The notes beneath the pieces were generated by a model. That model saw nothing but the letters and a program-made list of their open reading frames with translations. It was not told the DNA's origin and made no database searches. A DNA stretch of 16,551 nucleotides from an uncultured Candidatus Saccharibacteria bacterium. GTDB lineage: Bacteria > Patescibacteriota > Saccharimonadia > Saccharimonadales > Saccharimonadaceae. Every line of letters begins with the position of its first letter. Position 1 is the first letter of the stretch. Positions 1 to 7,248 of this stretch are shown here, in pieces. The position numbers and the translations under genes were made by a program. The stretch lies in the NCBI GenBank assembly GCA_915070155.1, contig CAJZFK010000004.1:1-16551 (forward strand), in the 5' to 3' direction.

Positions 1-142
1 TGGCGCAAAAAGCTAAGTTATAGATGCTATATGAGATAGGCTGACCACTGGTAGAACTTCGCACGCCCTATAGACGAAGCAGCGAAGAGTAAGGGTGAGT
101 GTGCTGGCAAAATGAGCGCATCAAGAATCAAGGCAGTAAGGC
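1..142. other. Unassigned stretch upstream of tRNA-Thr
   Basis: All three forward frames are closed by stops within the first 40 bases and no protein is recognisable on either strand. A short inverted repeat (CTTCGC near 58-63 with GCGAAG near 83-88) could form a hairpin. It may be the tail of an upstream transcript or a structured RNA whose body lies outside the window. I cannot assign it. Confidence 0.3.
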
Positions 143-171
143 TTGCTGGTACGTACCTCGTATGGTAGAAT
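143..171 (+). promoter_or_regulatory. Promoter of tRNA-Thr
   Basis: TTGCTG at 143-148 and TAGAAT at 166-171 are separated by 17 bp, with a TGn extended -10 just before the -10 box. The predicted start of transcription is about 178, a few bases before the mature tRNA end at 182. Confidence 0.6.
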
Positions 172-181
172 ACCAAGTAAT

Positions 182-257
182 GCCGCGATAGCTCAGTTGG
201 TAGAGCGCATCCATGGTAAGGATGAGGTCTCGGGTTCAAGCCCCGATCGTGGCTCCA
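182..257 (+). tRNA. tRNA-Thr (anticodon GGT)
   Basis: This is a full 76-nt cloverleaf with an encoded CCA end. The acceptor stem GCCGCGA pairs with TCGTGGC (one G-U), the D arm has GCTC...GAGC, the anticodon stem is CATCC/GGATG around the loop ATGGTAA giving anticodon GGT, and the T arm contains GGTTCAAGCC. It reads ACC/ACU threonine codons. Threonine tRNAs read ANN codons and are normally t6A-modified, the pathway of the TsaC-like protein at 11236. It has its own promoter and terminator. Confidence 0.96.
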
Positions 258-270
258 TAATAGCATTTCG

Positions 271-322
271 AAACATCTGTTTTACTAGTCAATTGCGACT
301 GTTTGAAACGGGTGTTTTTTAT
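271..322 (+). terminator. Intrinsic terminator of tRNA-Thr
   Basis: AAACATCTGTTT (271-282) pairs with AAACGGGTGTTT (306-317) over 12 bp with two G-U pairs, and an inner AGTC/GACT hairpin closes the loop. A run of T follows. It lies just after the tRNA. Confidence 0.7.
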
Positions 323-416
323 TAGGAGCTAAACCAATTTCTCCAGTTCATATGTCTTCCTTGGGGCGTATACTTTTTAATTACGCTATCAACATCGCAG
401 TAAATATTTAATATAA

Positions 417-2441
417 TTACGTTGTTGTCCTTGTTATGTATAAATCAGAATCGTTTTCGGAAGATTCTATCTTTATCAAATTTGGATATTCCTTGTCTAG
501 CCAGGTTCTCAACTCTTTTCTTTGGAACGCAGTTTCTTCTATATGTTTTTTGGCGGCTGTAAATGTAGATTCCAGTACATTTATATTTCTCTCAATAAGT
601 TCTGAGTTTTCATCTTTTTTAATTTCAATACTTTGCAACTTTTCTTTGAATTCTTTGAGTAAAACGACCTCATCTTCTTCATCTACACCAGTACATGCGG
701 CAAAATACACATCTACGATTCGCCTCTCTCCGAGAAGCTCTATTATTTTCTCGAAATTATCAACCGTCCTTTGCAGTATATGTTTCCCAATGCCTTTATA
801 ATGGACCGTTGAAAGCAACTTGATCCACATAGTATCTCTAGTGTCGGAGAATAATTCATCCCGCTCATCCAGGAGCGCATCTATAAGAAAATCAGCACGT
901 CTTATCGTGGTGGGGAAATATAATCCAAGGTCATTAAGATTATCCTCTATATCCATTGGATGTGCCTTTTTCATGTATTCCCGAAGCTGTTTGAAAATGT
1001 TCTTATCTTCAAGATTAGCTACATTTAAGAGGAATTTTTTTCTACGTATATCAATGCTTGGTGACCAACCATCTTTCTTTAAGAAATTATATAGTTCTGG
1101 ATTCAGTTCATCTAGATTATCTAGAGCTAAAATAAAGCCGAGAGCCCGCTCGAAGATATAAGTACCGGCATCATTTTCTCCCTCACCCAATGTCCCTGTT
1201 AATTTATACTCGCCATAATGCTTTATTGGCCACACTCCATCTATTTGCGGCCAAATATTATTGTAGATTATATTTCCGAAACGAATACTATAATCATCTT
1301 CTCCCTCAGTAATAGTGCTCCATGCTCTGTCTACAAGCCAAGAGGCCGCGTAGTACGTCTGGTCTGTGTTTGTGTAATTGAAGTCGTCTTTTGGCATTTT
1401 TCTCAGTACTTGTAACGCTGTTGGTAAGACTTTTTGCAGAGGAAGCTCGCCTAGTGTATAATGACAACTCGCCAGATAATAGCCTATGGATCCTCTCGCT
1501 CTTAAGTCAGAAGAATTTATCTTTGCAATATCTTCACTTATCGTTTTATGAGCCTCATCCGAAAAATCTACGACTACTGGATACCTAAATAATTGTTCTA
1601 TATTGCCGCTAAGTTCGTCCGTATCCGAGTTATTGGTTTTGATAACTTCGTACTTTGTAAATTTTTCAGAAATATCTTCACCTAACTTTTTGCTTATGCT
1701 GGCGAATAAATCGCCTGATTTTGCTTTTTTGATGTCAAAATTATAGAAAATACCCTCAGTATCGTTCTTACCTAGTTTTTCTAATAGATAGCGTAGTCGA
1801 TACTTTGCAGTCGCATCTCTCCCGCTTGATATTTGCTCGAATGTTGCAAAGTTTGTGTCTAAATGATTGAGGTGTCGAATTTCATCAATTGCGTCAATGT
1901 AATTAGATAGTGTTATTTCGAGCCGGTCTTTTTTATAATATTCAGCGTAGTTATTTAGAAGCATTCTTTCATCTACTAACAGTGCAGAGTAATTATCGGG
2001 ATTATTCCACGAATCCATTACTTCTTCGGTTATCTTCTTTTTTGCAAAAGCTCTTGCAACGTTATTGTACACACCAGGAACCGACGCCTCTATTAGATAC
2101 TTATCATAAACAAATGAACACTTATCATCGTCACGATCAAAAGTTATATTTTTCTTTTTAAAAGCCGCGTTTCCAAATCCGCCATATGTTTTATCTAAGA
2201 TATTTTTATCAGCAAGTCCAAACAGTAAATCCCCAGCCATACTATACGCTTCTTCTTGGCTTTTTTCTTTTGAGGAGACACTCGCGTAGTAATAATGCAA
2301 GCCATCATCTTTGAGAGCATAAATTCTGCTTGACCCACAATTTCCCATCGCACCGCCGCTAGAGTATTCGGCATAAATTATTTCATCTGGTTTTATGGTA
2401 TCCACTATCTTCTTCGTAAGCTTTTCTTTGTCTAAATTCAT
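417..2441 (-). CDS. Unrecognised 674-residue protein of an AT-rich accessory block
   Basis: I do not recognise this protein. It is long, acidic and mostly hydrophilic, with no signal peptide or membrane segment. The N-terminal part (about residues 15-125) is rich in Gly, Ser and Tyr and contains SSGGAMGNCGSS and YGGFGNAAF. The middle and C-terminal parts read as alternating helical stretches rich in Leu, Asp, Glu and Lys, compatible with a helical-repeat fold, but no catalytic motif stands out. The start at 2441 is chosen because AAGAAAGG lies a normal distance upstream; in-frame starts at 2450 and 2489 have no properly spaced ribosome-binding site. It is encoded downstream of the PD-(D/E)XK protein on the same strand, with about 210 bp between them and its own probable promoter. 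Composition is clearly more AT-rich than the housekeeping genes, so it may be horizontally acquired. A defence or mobile-cargo role is inference from context only. Confidence 0.75.
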   Translation of the reverse strand: MNLDKEKLTKKIVDTIKPDEIIYAEYSSGGAMGNCGSSRIYALKDDGLHYYYASVSSKEKSQEEAYSMAGDLLFGLADKNILDKTYGGFGNAAFKKKNITFDRDDDKCSFVYDKYLIEASVPGVYNNVARAFAKKKITEEVMDSWNNPDNYSALLVDERMLLNNYAEYYKKDRLEITLSNYIDAIDEIRHLNHLDTNFATFEQISSGRDATAKYRLRYLLEKLGKNDTEGIFYNFDIKKAKSGDLFASISKKLGEDISEKFTKYEVIKTNNSDTDELSGNIEQLFRYPVVVDFSDEAHKTISEDIAKINSSDLRARGSIGYYLASCHYTLGELPLQKVLPTALQVLRKMPKDDFNYTNTDQTYYAASWLVDRAWSTITEGEDDYSIRFGNIIYNNIWPQIDGVWPIKHYGEYKLTGTLGEGENDAGTYIFERALGFILALDNLDELNPELYNFLKKDGWSPSIDIRRKKFLLNVANLEDKNIFKQLREYMKKAHPMDIEDNLNDLGLYFPTTIRRADFLIDALLDERDELFSDTRDTMWIKLLSTVHYKGIGKHILQRTVDNFEKIIELLGERRIVDVYFAACTGVDEEDEVVLLKEFKEKLQSIEIKKDENSELIERNINVLESTFTAAKKHIEETAFQRKELRTWLDKEYPNLIKIESSENDSDLYITRTTT

Positions 2442-2558
2442 ATTAAGCATTCCTTTCTTAATTCTTGCCAGATTCTGACCATCGCCCAAAGGTGTCGAGG
2501 CGAGTCTAGGAAAAACCGCAAATCAGTTTTTGTTATACTGCGCATAATTACACTTATG

Positions 2559-2567
2559 ATTATATCA
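2559..2567 (-). promoter_or_regulatory. Extended -10 upstream of the 674-residue gene
   Basis: On the minus strand TGATATAAT (TGn plus TATAAT) lies about 118 bp before the chosen start at 2441. No good -35 box is visible. It would give a leader of about 110 nt with AAGAAAGG before the start codon, in contrast to the short leaders of several other genes here. Confidence 0.4.
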
Positions 2568-2650
2568 TTTTGATATAAAAATCAGCCCGATTACTGCTAT
2601 GCGGAGGGTCGACTTTATACTTTCAGCATATTACATCCTTTGGCTTTGTA

Positions 2651-3856
2651 CTACGTCCGGTTAATCTTTTCCAAGAATCTAGCTCTCATGATGCTAAAAT
2701 TGAGTTCAGATATTGACACGGTATGGTTTTTTAGTCCTTTCAAAAAGTCAGAGAAATATTTATCTTCAAGAAAATTTGCCGCATTTTTTCTGAAAAAATC
2801 ATAGACATCTTTATATGTGATTATTGTGTATGGTTTTGCTAAGTTGTATTTTGATGTATCAATATGATTGTAGTTTGGCGTAAAAATATAATAATGGCTA
2901 ATTTTCCCGTATGCGTCGTCGTCAGGATTAGAAATTCGCTTTTCTGTATATTCCTGATACTTATTTAACTGGGAATATCCATCATCTTTTATACCATTTA
3001 TCCCAGATTTAATTTTGTTTTCTATTACAAAAACATTGTTGTCATCTTCTATCCATAGGTCAATATTATTGTTGCTTTCTCGTATAATATCGAATCTCGG
3101 ACGAAGGTCGTCTACGCCAAGTATCTCGCGAACGAATTTCCTAAATATAGCCTTATTATATTGAAAATAATATGCCAATAAGTTCGAAAATGTTAATTCA
3201 TCATTTTCTTTTCGTATTATCTCTAGGAATGTCAGACCAGTTCCACGCATTGATTCATCAGTAATCAATTTCTCTGTAGTATCGTCATTTTCCCAATAAT
3301 CGTCATTATTAAGTAAGTTTTGCAATTCGACATATGCGTTATAGTCGTCTTGTGCGGAATAGTATTTTCTACCAGATTGATTGCTTATAGCTTTACTATT
3401 TGAGTGAAGTCTAATTAAGCGTATAGTATCATCGTTCGGTTTAAACTCATCGTTGATAGTTAATAGTATTCTAGTATTTTTTCTAGGTAGCCTAATTTTA
3501 TCAGTTCTGTACGTAAAAAATATACTAGAATCAGACTTGCCATGGTATATGTTATCACTAAAGACATTGCTAATTGGCGTATCAGCATATTTTACATCAT
3601 TCGGCGCAACATCAATGGGGTATAACTTTTCCGCTTTAGCAATGACTTCTACAGTAGTTTTTCCCTCAATATTACGCACAAAAATTACGCTTTTGACGGA
3701 ATGACTACTATCAACCTTTCCACCTGGTGTAATATATAGATAGTTTTGCCCATTATCATCTTTAAATAAATTAATTACTTCGTGACCGATATTTGTGCCT
3801 TCATTTAGATAAGATCCAGCAAAGAGTTGATTAATGAGTATTTCATCGTTTCTCAT
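2651..3856 (-). CDS. PD-(D/E)XK nuclease superfamily protein (PDDEXK_4-like)
   Basis: This 401-residue protein has a C-terminal half that fits the PD-(D/E)XK fold: a leading helix with Glu220 region, Asp266 in IDLWIED, a following strand ending in Glu279-Asn-Lys281 (the ExK catalytic pair), then Gln296 and Tyr300 in QLNKY, as in the PF14281-type family. Such nucleases cut DNA with metal ions and are common in restriction and abortive-infection loci. The N-terminal half (about 1-170), starting LINQLFAGSYLNEG and followed by beta-rich sequence, is a separate domain I cannot name; it may sense or bind a target. It is AT-rich like its neighbour at 417-2441. There is no Shine-Dalgarno sequence; an extended -10 ends 6 nt before the ATG, so the mRNA is probably leaderless. 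Nuclease-family assignment is fairly secure; the role is inferred. Confidence 0.85.
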   Translation of the reverse strand: MRNDEILINQLFAGSYLNEGTNIGHEVINLFKDDNGQNYLYITPGGKVDSSHSVKSVIFVRNIEGKTTVEVIAKAEKLYPIDVAPNDVKYADTPISNVFSDNIYHGKSDSSIFFTYRTDKIRLPRKNTRILLTINDEFKPNDDTIRLIRLHSNSKAISNQSGRKYYSAQDDYNAYVELQNLLNNDDYWENDDTTEKLITDESMRGTGLTFLEIIRKENDELTFSNLLAYYFQYNKAIFRKFVREILGVDDLRPRFDIIRESNNNIDLWIEDDNNVFVIENKIKSGINGIKDDGYSQLNKYQEYTEKRISNPDDDAYGKISHYYIFTPNYNHIDTSKYNLAKPYTIITYKDVYDFFRKNAANFLEDKYFSDFLKGLKNHTVSISELNFSIMRARFLEKINRT

Positions 3857-3862
3857 GTATAT

Positions 3863-3871
3863 ATTTTATCA
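3863..3871 (-). promoter_or_regulatory. Extended -10 abutting the nuclease start codon
   Basis: TGATAAAAT on the minus strand ends 6 nt before the ATG at 3856, with no clear -35 box. Transcription would begin at or next to the A of the ATG, implying a leaderless mRNA. Confidence 0.5.
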
Positions 3872-4229
3872 TTTTTATGCATCTCATGATATAGACCAAG
3901 GCATTATTATTGAGACACCGGCTGGATGGATATTAGGGTTGAATCGCACGTCTTTGATTTACTAGTTGTAATTCATGTTTGACCCACGCACGGTTTGGCG
4001 ACAGGACGAGTGAAGTGGAGGGCAATACTTATCTATTCCTATTTCTTGGTAAGCGATAAACTCGGTTTCGTTCTCAAAATGATTGGTTTGCGTCCGGATC
4101 AGTCGTTCTGCATAGAGACTGCTCAATTTCAGAGTAAAGCAGCTATTGGTCTGCCTGATGGAATAAGTAAGAAAGCGGCGATTGAATCGGCGAAGTAAGC
4201 ATAAAAATTAGTAAAATCTGATATGGTAC
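3872..4229. other. Gene-poor interval between accessory block and rpmG
   Basis: No convincing gene. A forward frame opens with TTG at 3995 and runs 67 codons to 4198; an internal ATG at 4080 would give 39 residues ending SKKAAIESAK. Neither start has a Shine-Dalgarno sequence or promoter, and no family is recognisable. It could be a decayed gene end, but the evidence is weak. The composition is less AT-rich than the block to its left. Confidence 0.35.
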
Positions 4230-4258
4230 TAGCATTTTCACTTCACCCATGCTATAAT
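4230..4258 (+). promoter_or_regulatory. Promoter of rpmG
   Basis: TATAAT at 4253-4258 with an extended TGC just before it, and a weak TAGCAT at 4230-4235 spaced by 17 bp. Transcription would start near 4265, leaving a leader of about 30 nt. Confidence 0.55.
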
Positions 4259-4295
4259 TAGTCAAGACGTTTTATAAAATCTAACGAGTAAAGAG

Positions 4296-4514
4296 ATGGC
4301 AAAGAAGAATACGAAACGAAAGCTGATTGGTTTGGTGAGTAACTTGAGCAACCACCGAACTTACTATACTACTGTTAACACCCAGAACCGCACCACAAAA
4401 GGTCAGGGTAAATTGACACTACGTAAGTACGACCCAATTGCAAAGCAACACGCTACTTACACCGAGACTAAGAAGAACCTTGGTCGTAACGAAGTTAAAG
4501 CTCGTAAAAGCTAA
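4296..4514 (+). CDS. rpmG: 50S ribosomal protein L33
   Basis: Small basic protein of 72 residues. The centre, YYTTVNTQNR followed by KLTLRKYDPIAKQHATYTETK, matches the L33 core (compare [20 protein letters not shown] in E. coli). L33 sits near the E site of the large subunit. It has no cysteines, so it is the zinc-free type. It is about 17-20 residues longer than the usual 50-55, with a few extra residues around GQGK and a basic tail NLGRNEVKARKS. The start is set by the MAKK beginning and the upstream promoter; the region before the ATG has only weak purine-rich AAAGAG, very close to the start. It is monocistronic, closed by a strong terminator. Confidence 0.9.
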   Translation: MAKKNTKRKLIGLVSNLSNHRTYYTTVNTQNRTTKGQGKLTLRKYDPIAKQHATYTETKKNLGRNEVKARKS

Positions 4515-4532
4515 TTTAACAGGATTATACAG

Positions 4533-4565
4533 AAACTCCCTCGCGTTAAGAGGGAGTTTTTATTT
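4533..4565 (+). terminator. Intrinsic terminator of rpmG
   Basis: AAACTCCCTC (4533-4542) and GAGGGAGTTT (4550-4559) form a perfect 10-bp stem with a 7-nt loop, followed by a T-rich tract. The convergent amylase-like gene ends at 4581, so the same hairpin may also be read from the minus strand, although the U tract is poor in that direction. Confidence 0.85.
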
Positions 4566-4580
4566 GGCAAGAATGTCTGG

Positions 4581-5783
4581 CTATTTCCTCAATCGAGATT
4601 TCATATCACGAATGGTATTCATATAGTAAAGAAAAGCGTCGTATGGCGAATCATACGGGCTAAAATAAGCGTGGACGTCGCCATCGGTGAAATTCTTCGT
4701 TCCCATGTAATAGAAGTGGTCTGAAGTTTGCAATTTTCGCCAATCGCTAATTAAACCTTCGTCTTTACTATTCAAGACCTCATCTTCAAGTTCGTAAATA
4801 TATCGCAAAGCTTCTTTCTGCAGGCTGTTTCCATTCCAAGCCGTCAAATCCCGCTCAGCGTCCGCCCACGTTACAGGCGACGGCATACTTATTTCACCGG
4901 CAGGCGCATTCGCGTCCAGTGCTTCGCTAACGGTATAAAAAGTATTGCCATCAGCACTCAGCCATTTATCAACAAACTTCTCAAAGAAGCCGAAAATCCC
5001 AGATTCCGCCCATTGATGTTCACCGAAAGTTTCATAGTCCATAAACAAGTTAAGTAGTGGCGCGTAACGGACAGAATCTTCTACCCACGTATTAAACTTG
5101 TCCGCAGTCAACGGCCATTCATTCCATTTTCGATCGCTAAACCTAAACGCCAAATCATCGCTCAATCGATAATTCTTAAGCAGTAATCCAATTTTCTTCG
5201 TGCCTCTCGGGCGATATACATAATTCGGACTGCGCCAATTCAGAATCGGATCCCAACCTTCAGCCAACACGCCCTTAAAGCCGTCCTGTTCAGCCCATTT
5301 TGCCAAGTCATCACTATACGCCAATTCTGTATTTGCTAAAACTCGCGTTTCCGCACCAAAAATCTCACGAATCTTCCAGCGATGAAGCTCAACTTGACGC
5401 TCGAACTCCTTGCGCGAATAGAAAAACGCCAGACTGTGATGATGCGGACTTGATAATATTTCTACTTGACCAGTCTTTACCAATCGCTTAAAGCTCTCCA
5501 AAACTTCAGAATTAAACCTTTCGGCTTGCTCTAAAAACGTTCCGCTAAAACTCAGTGAGGTCTTAAAATCAGGATATTTTTTCAATAATTTTTCAAGCAA
5601 AGCATTCATCGGCAAATACGACTTTTCTGCAACTTTTTGGAATATTTTTTGATTGTCCTGATCTGGATTTTGACCGCCAGAAAAATAATTATGCTTCCAA
5701 GCCACGTCAAATATACTATACTCGCGTATTCGCCACGGTTGGTGTACGTGTAGATATAAAACTATTCCTTTATTTTTGTTCAT
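4581..5783 (-). CDS. Glycoside hydrolase family 57 (alpha-amylase-like) protein
   Basis: A 400-residue GH57-type enzyme acting on alpha-glucans (amylase, branching or glucanotransferase activity cannot be separated by eye). The family's conserved regions appear in order: HVHQP at residues 12-16, GQVEILSSPHHH near 105-116, NTELAY at 151-156 with Glu153 as probable nucleophile, and MDYETFGEH at 248-256 with Asp249 as probable acid/base. There is no signal peptide, so it is probably cytosolic. The start at 5783 is fixed by AAAGGAG seven bases upstream; it overlaps the stop of the upstream glycosyltransferase (ATGA), so the two are translationally coupled. An alternative in-frame start at 5813 would lie inside the upstream gene and lacks this site. 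The pairing suggests storage-glucan or maltodextrin metabolism. Confidence 0.9.
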   Translation of the reverse strand: MNKNKGIVLYLHVHQPWRIREYSIFDVAWKHNYFSGGQNPDQDNQKIFQKVAEKSYLPMNALLEKLLKKYPDFKTSLSFSGTFLEQAERFNSEVLESFKRLVKTGQVEILSSPHHHSLAFFYSRKEFERQVELHRWKIREIFGAETRVLANTELAYSDDLAKWAEQDGFKGVLAEGWDPILNWRSPNYVYRPRGTKKIGLLLKNYRLSDDLAFRFSDRKWNEWPLTADKFNTWVEDSVRYAPLLNLFMDYETFGEHQWAESGIFGFFEKFVDKWLSADGNTFYTVSEALDANAPAGEISMPSPVTWADAERDLTAWNGNSLQKEALRYIYELEDEVLNSKDEGLISDWRKLQTSDHFYYMGTKNFTDGDVHAYFSPYDSPYDAFLYYMNTIRDMKSRLRK

Positions 5784-6982
5784 ACCAGCGCTCCTTTGTA
5801 CAGTTTCAGACATTTTCTAGCGGCGTCCTGCCAGGAAATTCTCGCGTATTCATTCTTAACGTTTTTCTTCAAAGATTTCTGTAAGGCAGGTGATTCAGCG
5901 ATATTAACAATTTCATCCGCCAATTTATTCACATCCCAATAGTCAAACCGCATAATATTATTCAGAACCTCACCAACGCCAGATTGACGACTAATAAGTA
6001 ACGCAGTATCATGATGCGCCGCCTCCAAGGCAGTCAAACCAAATGGCTCAGAAACCGAACTCATCACAAAAACATCAATCAAACAGTAAATATCTCGCCA
6101 CTGTTTTCCGCGTACAAATCCCGTAAAAATCATCTTATCGCTAATCCCTAAATCTGCCGCTAGTTCAATCAGTTCATCTCTTTGCTCGCCATTTCCGGAT
6201 AAAACAAAAACAATCTTCTCATATTTATCAAGCGCCTTCGCTGCAGCTCGCACAAAATACGTCAAACCCTTCTGAACTGTGAGTCGCGTCAACGCGCCAA
6301 CAACCGTATAGCCATCCTTTTTCAACTCCTCCAAATACCTGTAAGTACTGGAGTCATACTCATGTGGCGGCAAATCAGCCAAATCAATCGCATTATAAAC
6401 CACCTCAATTTTCTCTGGCGGAATGTGATAATTCTTAACAATTATTTCCTTCGTGATTTCACTAACGGCGATTATTCGATCAGCCATCAACAAGCCTTGT
6501 TGCTCAATTTCGTGAACCAGAGGATTTCCTGACTGCTCACCAGAACGATCAAATTCCGTCGCGTGAACGTGCACAATTAGCGGCGCGCCCGTCATTTCCT
6601 TAGCAATTATTCCAGCTTCCATTGTCAACCAATCATGCGCGTGAATCGCGTCGGGCTGATGATTTTTCACAAACTTCCGAACGTATTTGCCGTATCTACG
6701 CTGTACGGCACGCATTGGTGAAAGACCATATTCATCCTTAGCGTTTTCACGATCTTCCTCTGAACCGTTATTATACGCACCCAAATCGTGATAATTCGGC
6801 GGCAAAGGAGTAGCTGAATAGATATTCATATAGTCAATTCCGGGATGCTTGGCGGTGTAGGGGATAATAAAGTCAATATCAACGCCCTCCGAAGCAAGCG
6901 CCTTCGACATCTGATAGCAAGCAACGCCAAGTCCGCCACTATTGTGCGGAGGAAGTTCCCACCCAAGCATTAAAATTTTCAT
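5780..6982 (-). CDS. GT4-family glycosyltransferase (glycogen/starch synthase-like)
   Basis: A 400-residue GT-B fold retaining glycosyltransferase. The N-terminal domain opens with MKILMLGWELPPHNSGGLG, where the GGLG (16-19) loop binds the donor; HAHDW is at 114-118. The C-terminal domain has LTRLTVQKG (Arg233, Lys238) and SEPFGLTALE, an E-x7-E motif with Glu312 and Glu320, typical of GT4 enzymes that use ADP- or UDP-sugars. The start at 6982 is preferred: a longer frame to a TTG at 7021 is open, but that TTG is the first half of a TTGAAA -35 box whose -10 lies at 6998-6993, so the extra codons would not be transcribed. It is first in a two-gene operon with the GH57 protein, with a 4-nt overlap. 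The leader is only about 3-4 nt long. Confidence 0.92.
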   Translation of the reverse strand: MKILMLGWELPPHNSGGLGVACYQMSKALASEGVDIDFIIPYTAKHPGIDYMNIYSATPLPPNYHDLGAYNNGSEEDRENAKDEYGLSPMRAVQRRYGKYVRKFVKNHQPDAIHAHDWLTMEAGIIAKEMTGAPLIVHVHATEFDRSGEQSGNPLVHEIEQQGLLMADRIIAVSEITKEIIVKNYHIPPEKIEVVYNAIDLADLPPHEYDSSTYRYLEELKKDGYTVVGALTRLTVQKGLTYFVRAAAKALDKYEKIVFVLSGNGEQRDELIELAADLGISDKMIFTGFVRGKQWRDIYCLIDVFVMSSVSEPFGLTALEAAHHDTALLISRQSGVGEVLNNIMRFDYWDVNKLADEIVNIAESPALQKSLKKNVKNEYARISWQDAARKCLKLYKGALV

Positions 6983-6992
6983 CTCTGAGTTA

Positions 6993-7021
6993 ATTGTAGA
7001 ACTACGCTTATGTTTTTTCAA
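6993..7021 (-). promoter_or_regulatory. Promoter of the glycosyltransferase-GH57 operon
   Basis: On the minus strand TTGAAA (7021-7016), a 17-bp spacer and TACAAT (6998-6993) lie ten bases before the ATG at 6982. Transcription would begin about 3-4 nt before the start codon. It diverges from the tRNA-Trp promoter. Confidence 0.7.
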
Positions 7022-7074
7022 GGGATTTTGGGATCTTTTTCACGAGTTTTTTTTATTTTTCACAATTTTAACAT

Positions 7075-7102
7075 TTGCGACAAAGCTAATTCGTGATAAA
7101 AT
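7075..7102 (+). promoter_or_regulatory. Promoter of tRNA-Trp
   Basis: TTGCGA (7075-7080), a 16-bp spacer ending in TGA, and TAAAAT (7097-7102) form an extended -10 promoter. The start of transcription would be about 7109, just before the tRNA at 7112. Confidence 0.65.
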
Positions 7103-7111
7103 GGTTGCTAT

Positions 7112-7188
7112 AGGAGTGTAGCTCAGGTGGCTAGAGCACTGGTCTCCAAAACCAGGTGTCGGGGGTTCGAGTCCCTCCACTCCTGCCA
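7112..7188 (+). tRNA. tRNA-Trp (anticodon CCA)
   Basis: A 77-nt cloverleaf with encoded CCA. The acceptor stem AGGAGTG pairs perfectly with CACTCCT, discriminator G, D arm GCTC...GAGC, anticodon stem CTGGT/ACCAG around CTCCAAA giving anticodon CCA, and T arm with GGTTCGAGTCC. It reads only UGG, consistent with UGA being a stop in this genome. A terminator follows directly. Confidence 0.96.
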
Positions 7189-7218
7189 AGATTCTCGCTT
7201 GAAAGAGAATCTTTTTTA
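7189..7218 (+). terminator. Intrinsic terminator of tRNA-Trp
   Basis: AGATTCTC (7189-7196) pairs with GAGAATCT (7205-7212) and is followed by TTTTTT. The stem begins directly after the CCA end of the tRNA. Confidence 0.85.
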
Positions 7219-7231
7219 TTAGTCAAAAATC

Positions 7232-7240
7232 TGCTATAAT
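7232..7240 (+). promoter_or_regulatory. Extended -10 of the P-loop gene
   Basis: TGCTATAAT ends 8 nt before the ATG at 7249; no -35 box of quality is seen because the upstream sequence is the tRNA terminator tract. Transcription would start within one or two bases of the ATG. Confidence 0.6.
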
Positions 7241-7248
7241 TTCTCAAT

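Noticed and set aside
40..112. Possible SRP RNA (GAAGCAGC and a GTGCTGGC-like end)
   Set aside because: The diagnostic GGTCAGG...GGAAGG apical domain is missing and the segment does not fold as helix 8.
85..130. Possible RNase P RNA fragment (GTAAGGGTGA followed by a TGTGC/GCGCA stem)
   Set aside because: The other conserved regions are absent, and a tRNA promoter begins at 143, so the similarity is probably chance.
143..325. Forward frame with AIAQLVERIHGK-like translation
   Set aside because: This is the classic false protein obtained by translating a tRNA gene (tRNA-Thr).
417..3856. CRISPR array or insertion-sequence ends around the accessory block
   Set aside because: No regularly spaced repeats, no transposase and no terminal inverted repeats or duplicated tRNA 3' end could be found by eye.
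3995..4198. 67-codon forward frame starting with TTG
   Set aside because: No ribosome-binding site, promoter or recognisable family; kept only as a possible gene remnant in the gene-poor interval entry.
4533..4559. Terminator acting strongly on both strands at rpmG/GH57
   Set aside because: On the minus strand the stem is followed by only a short T run, so bidirectional function is not claimed.
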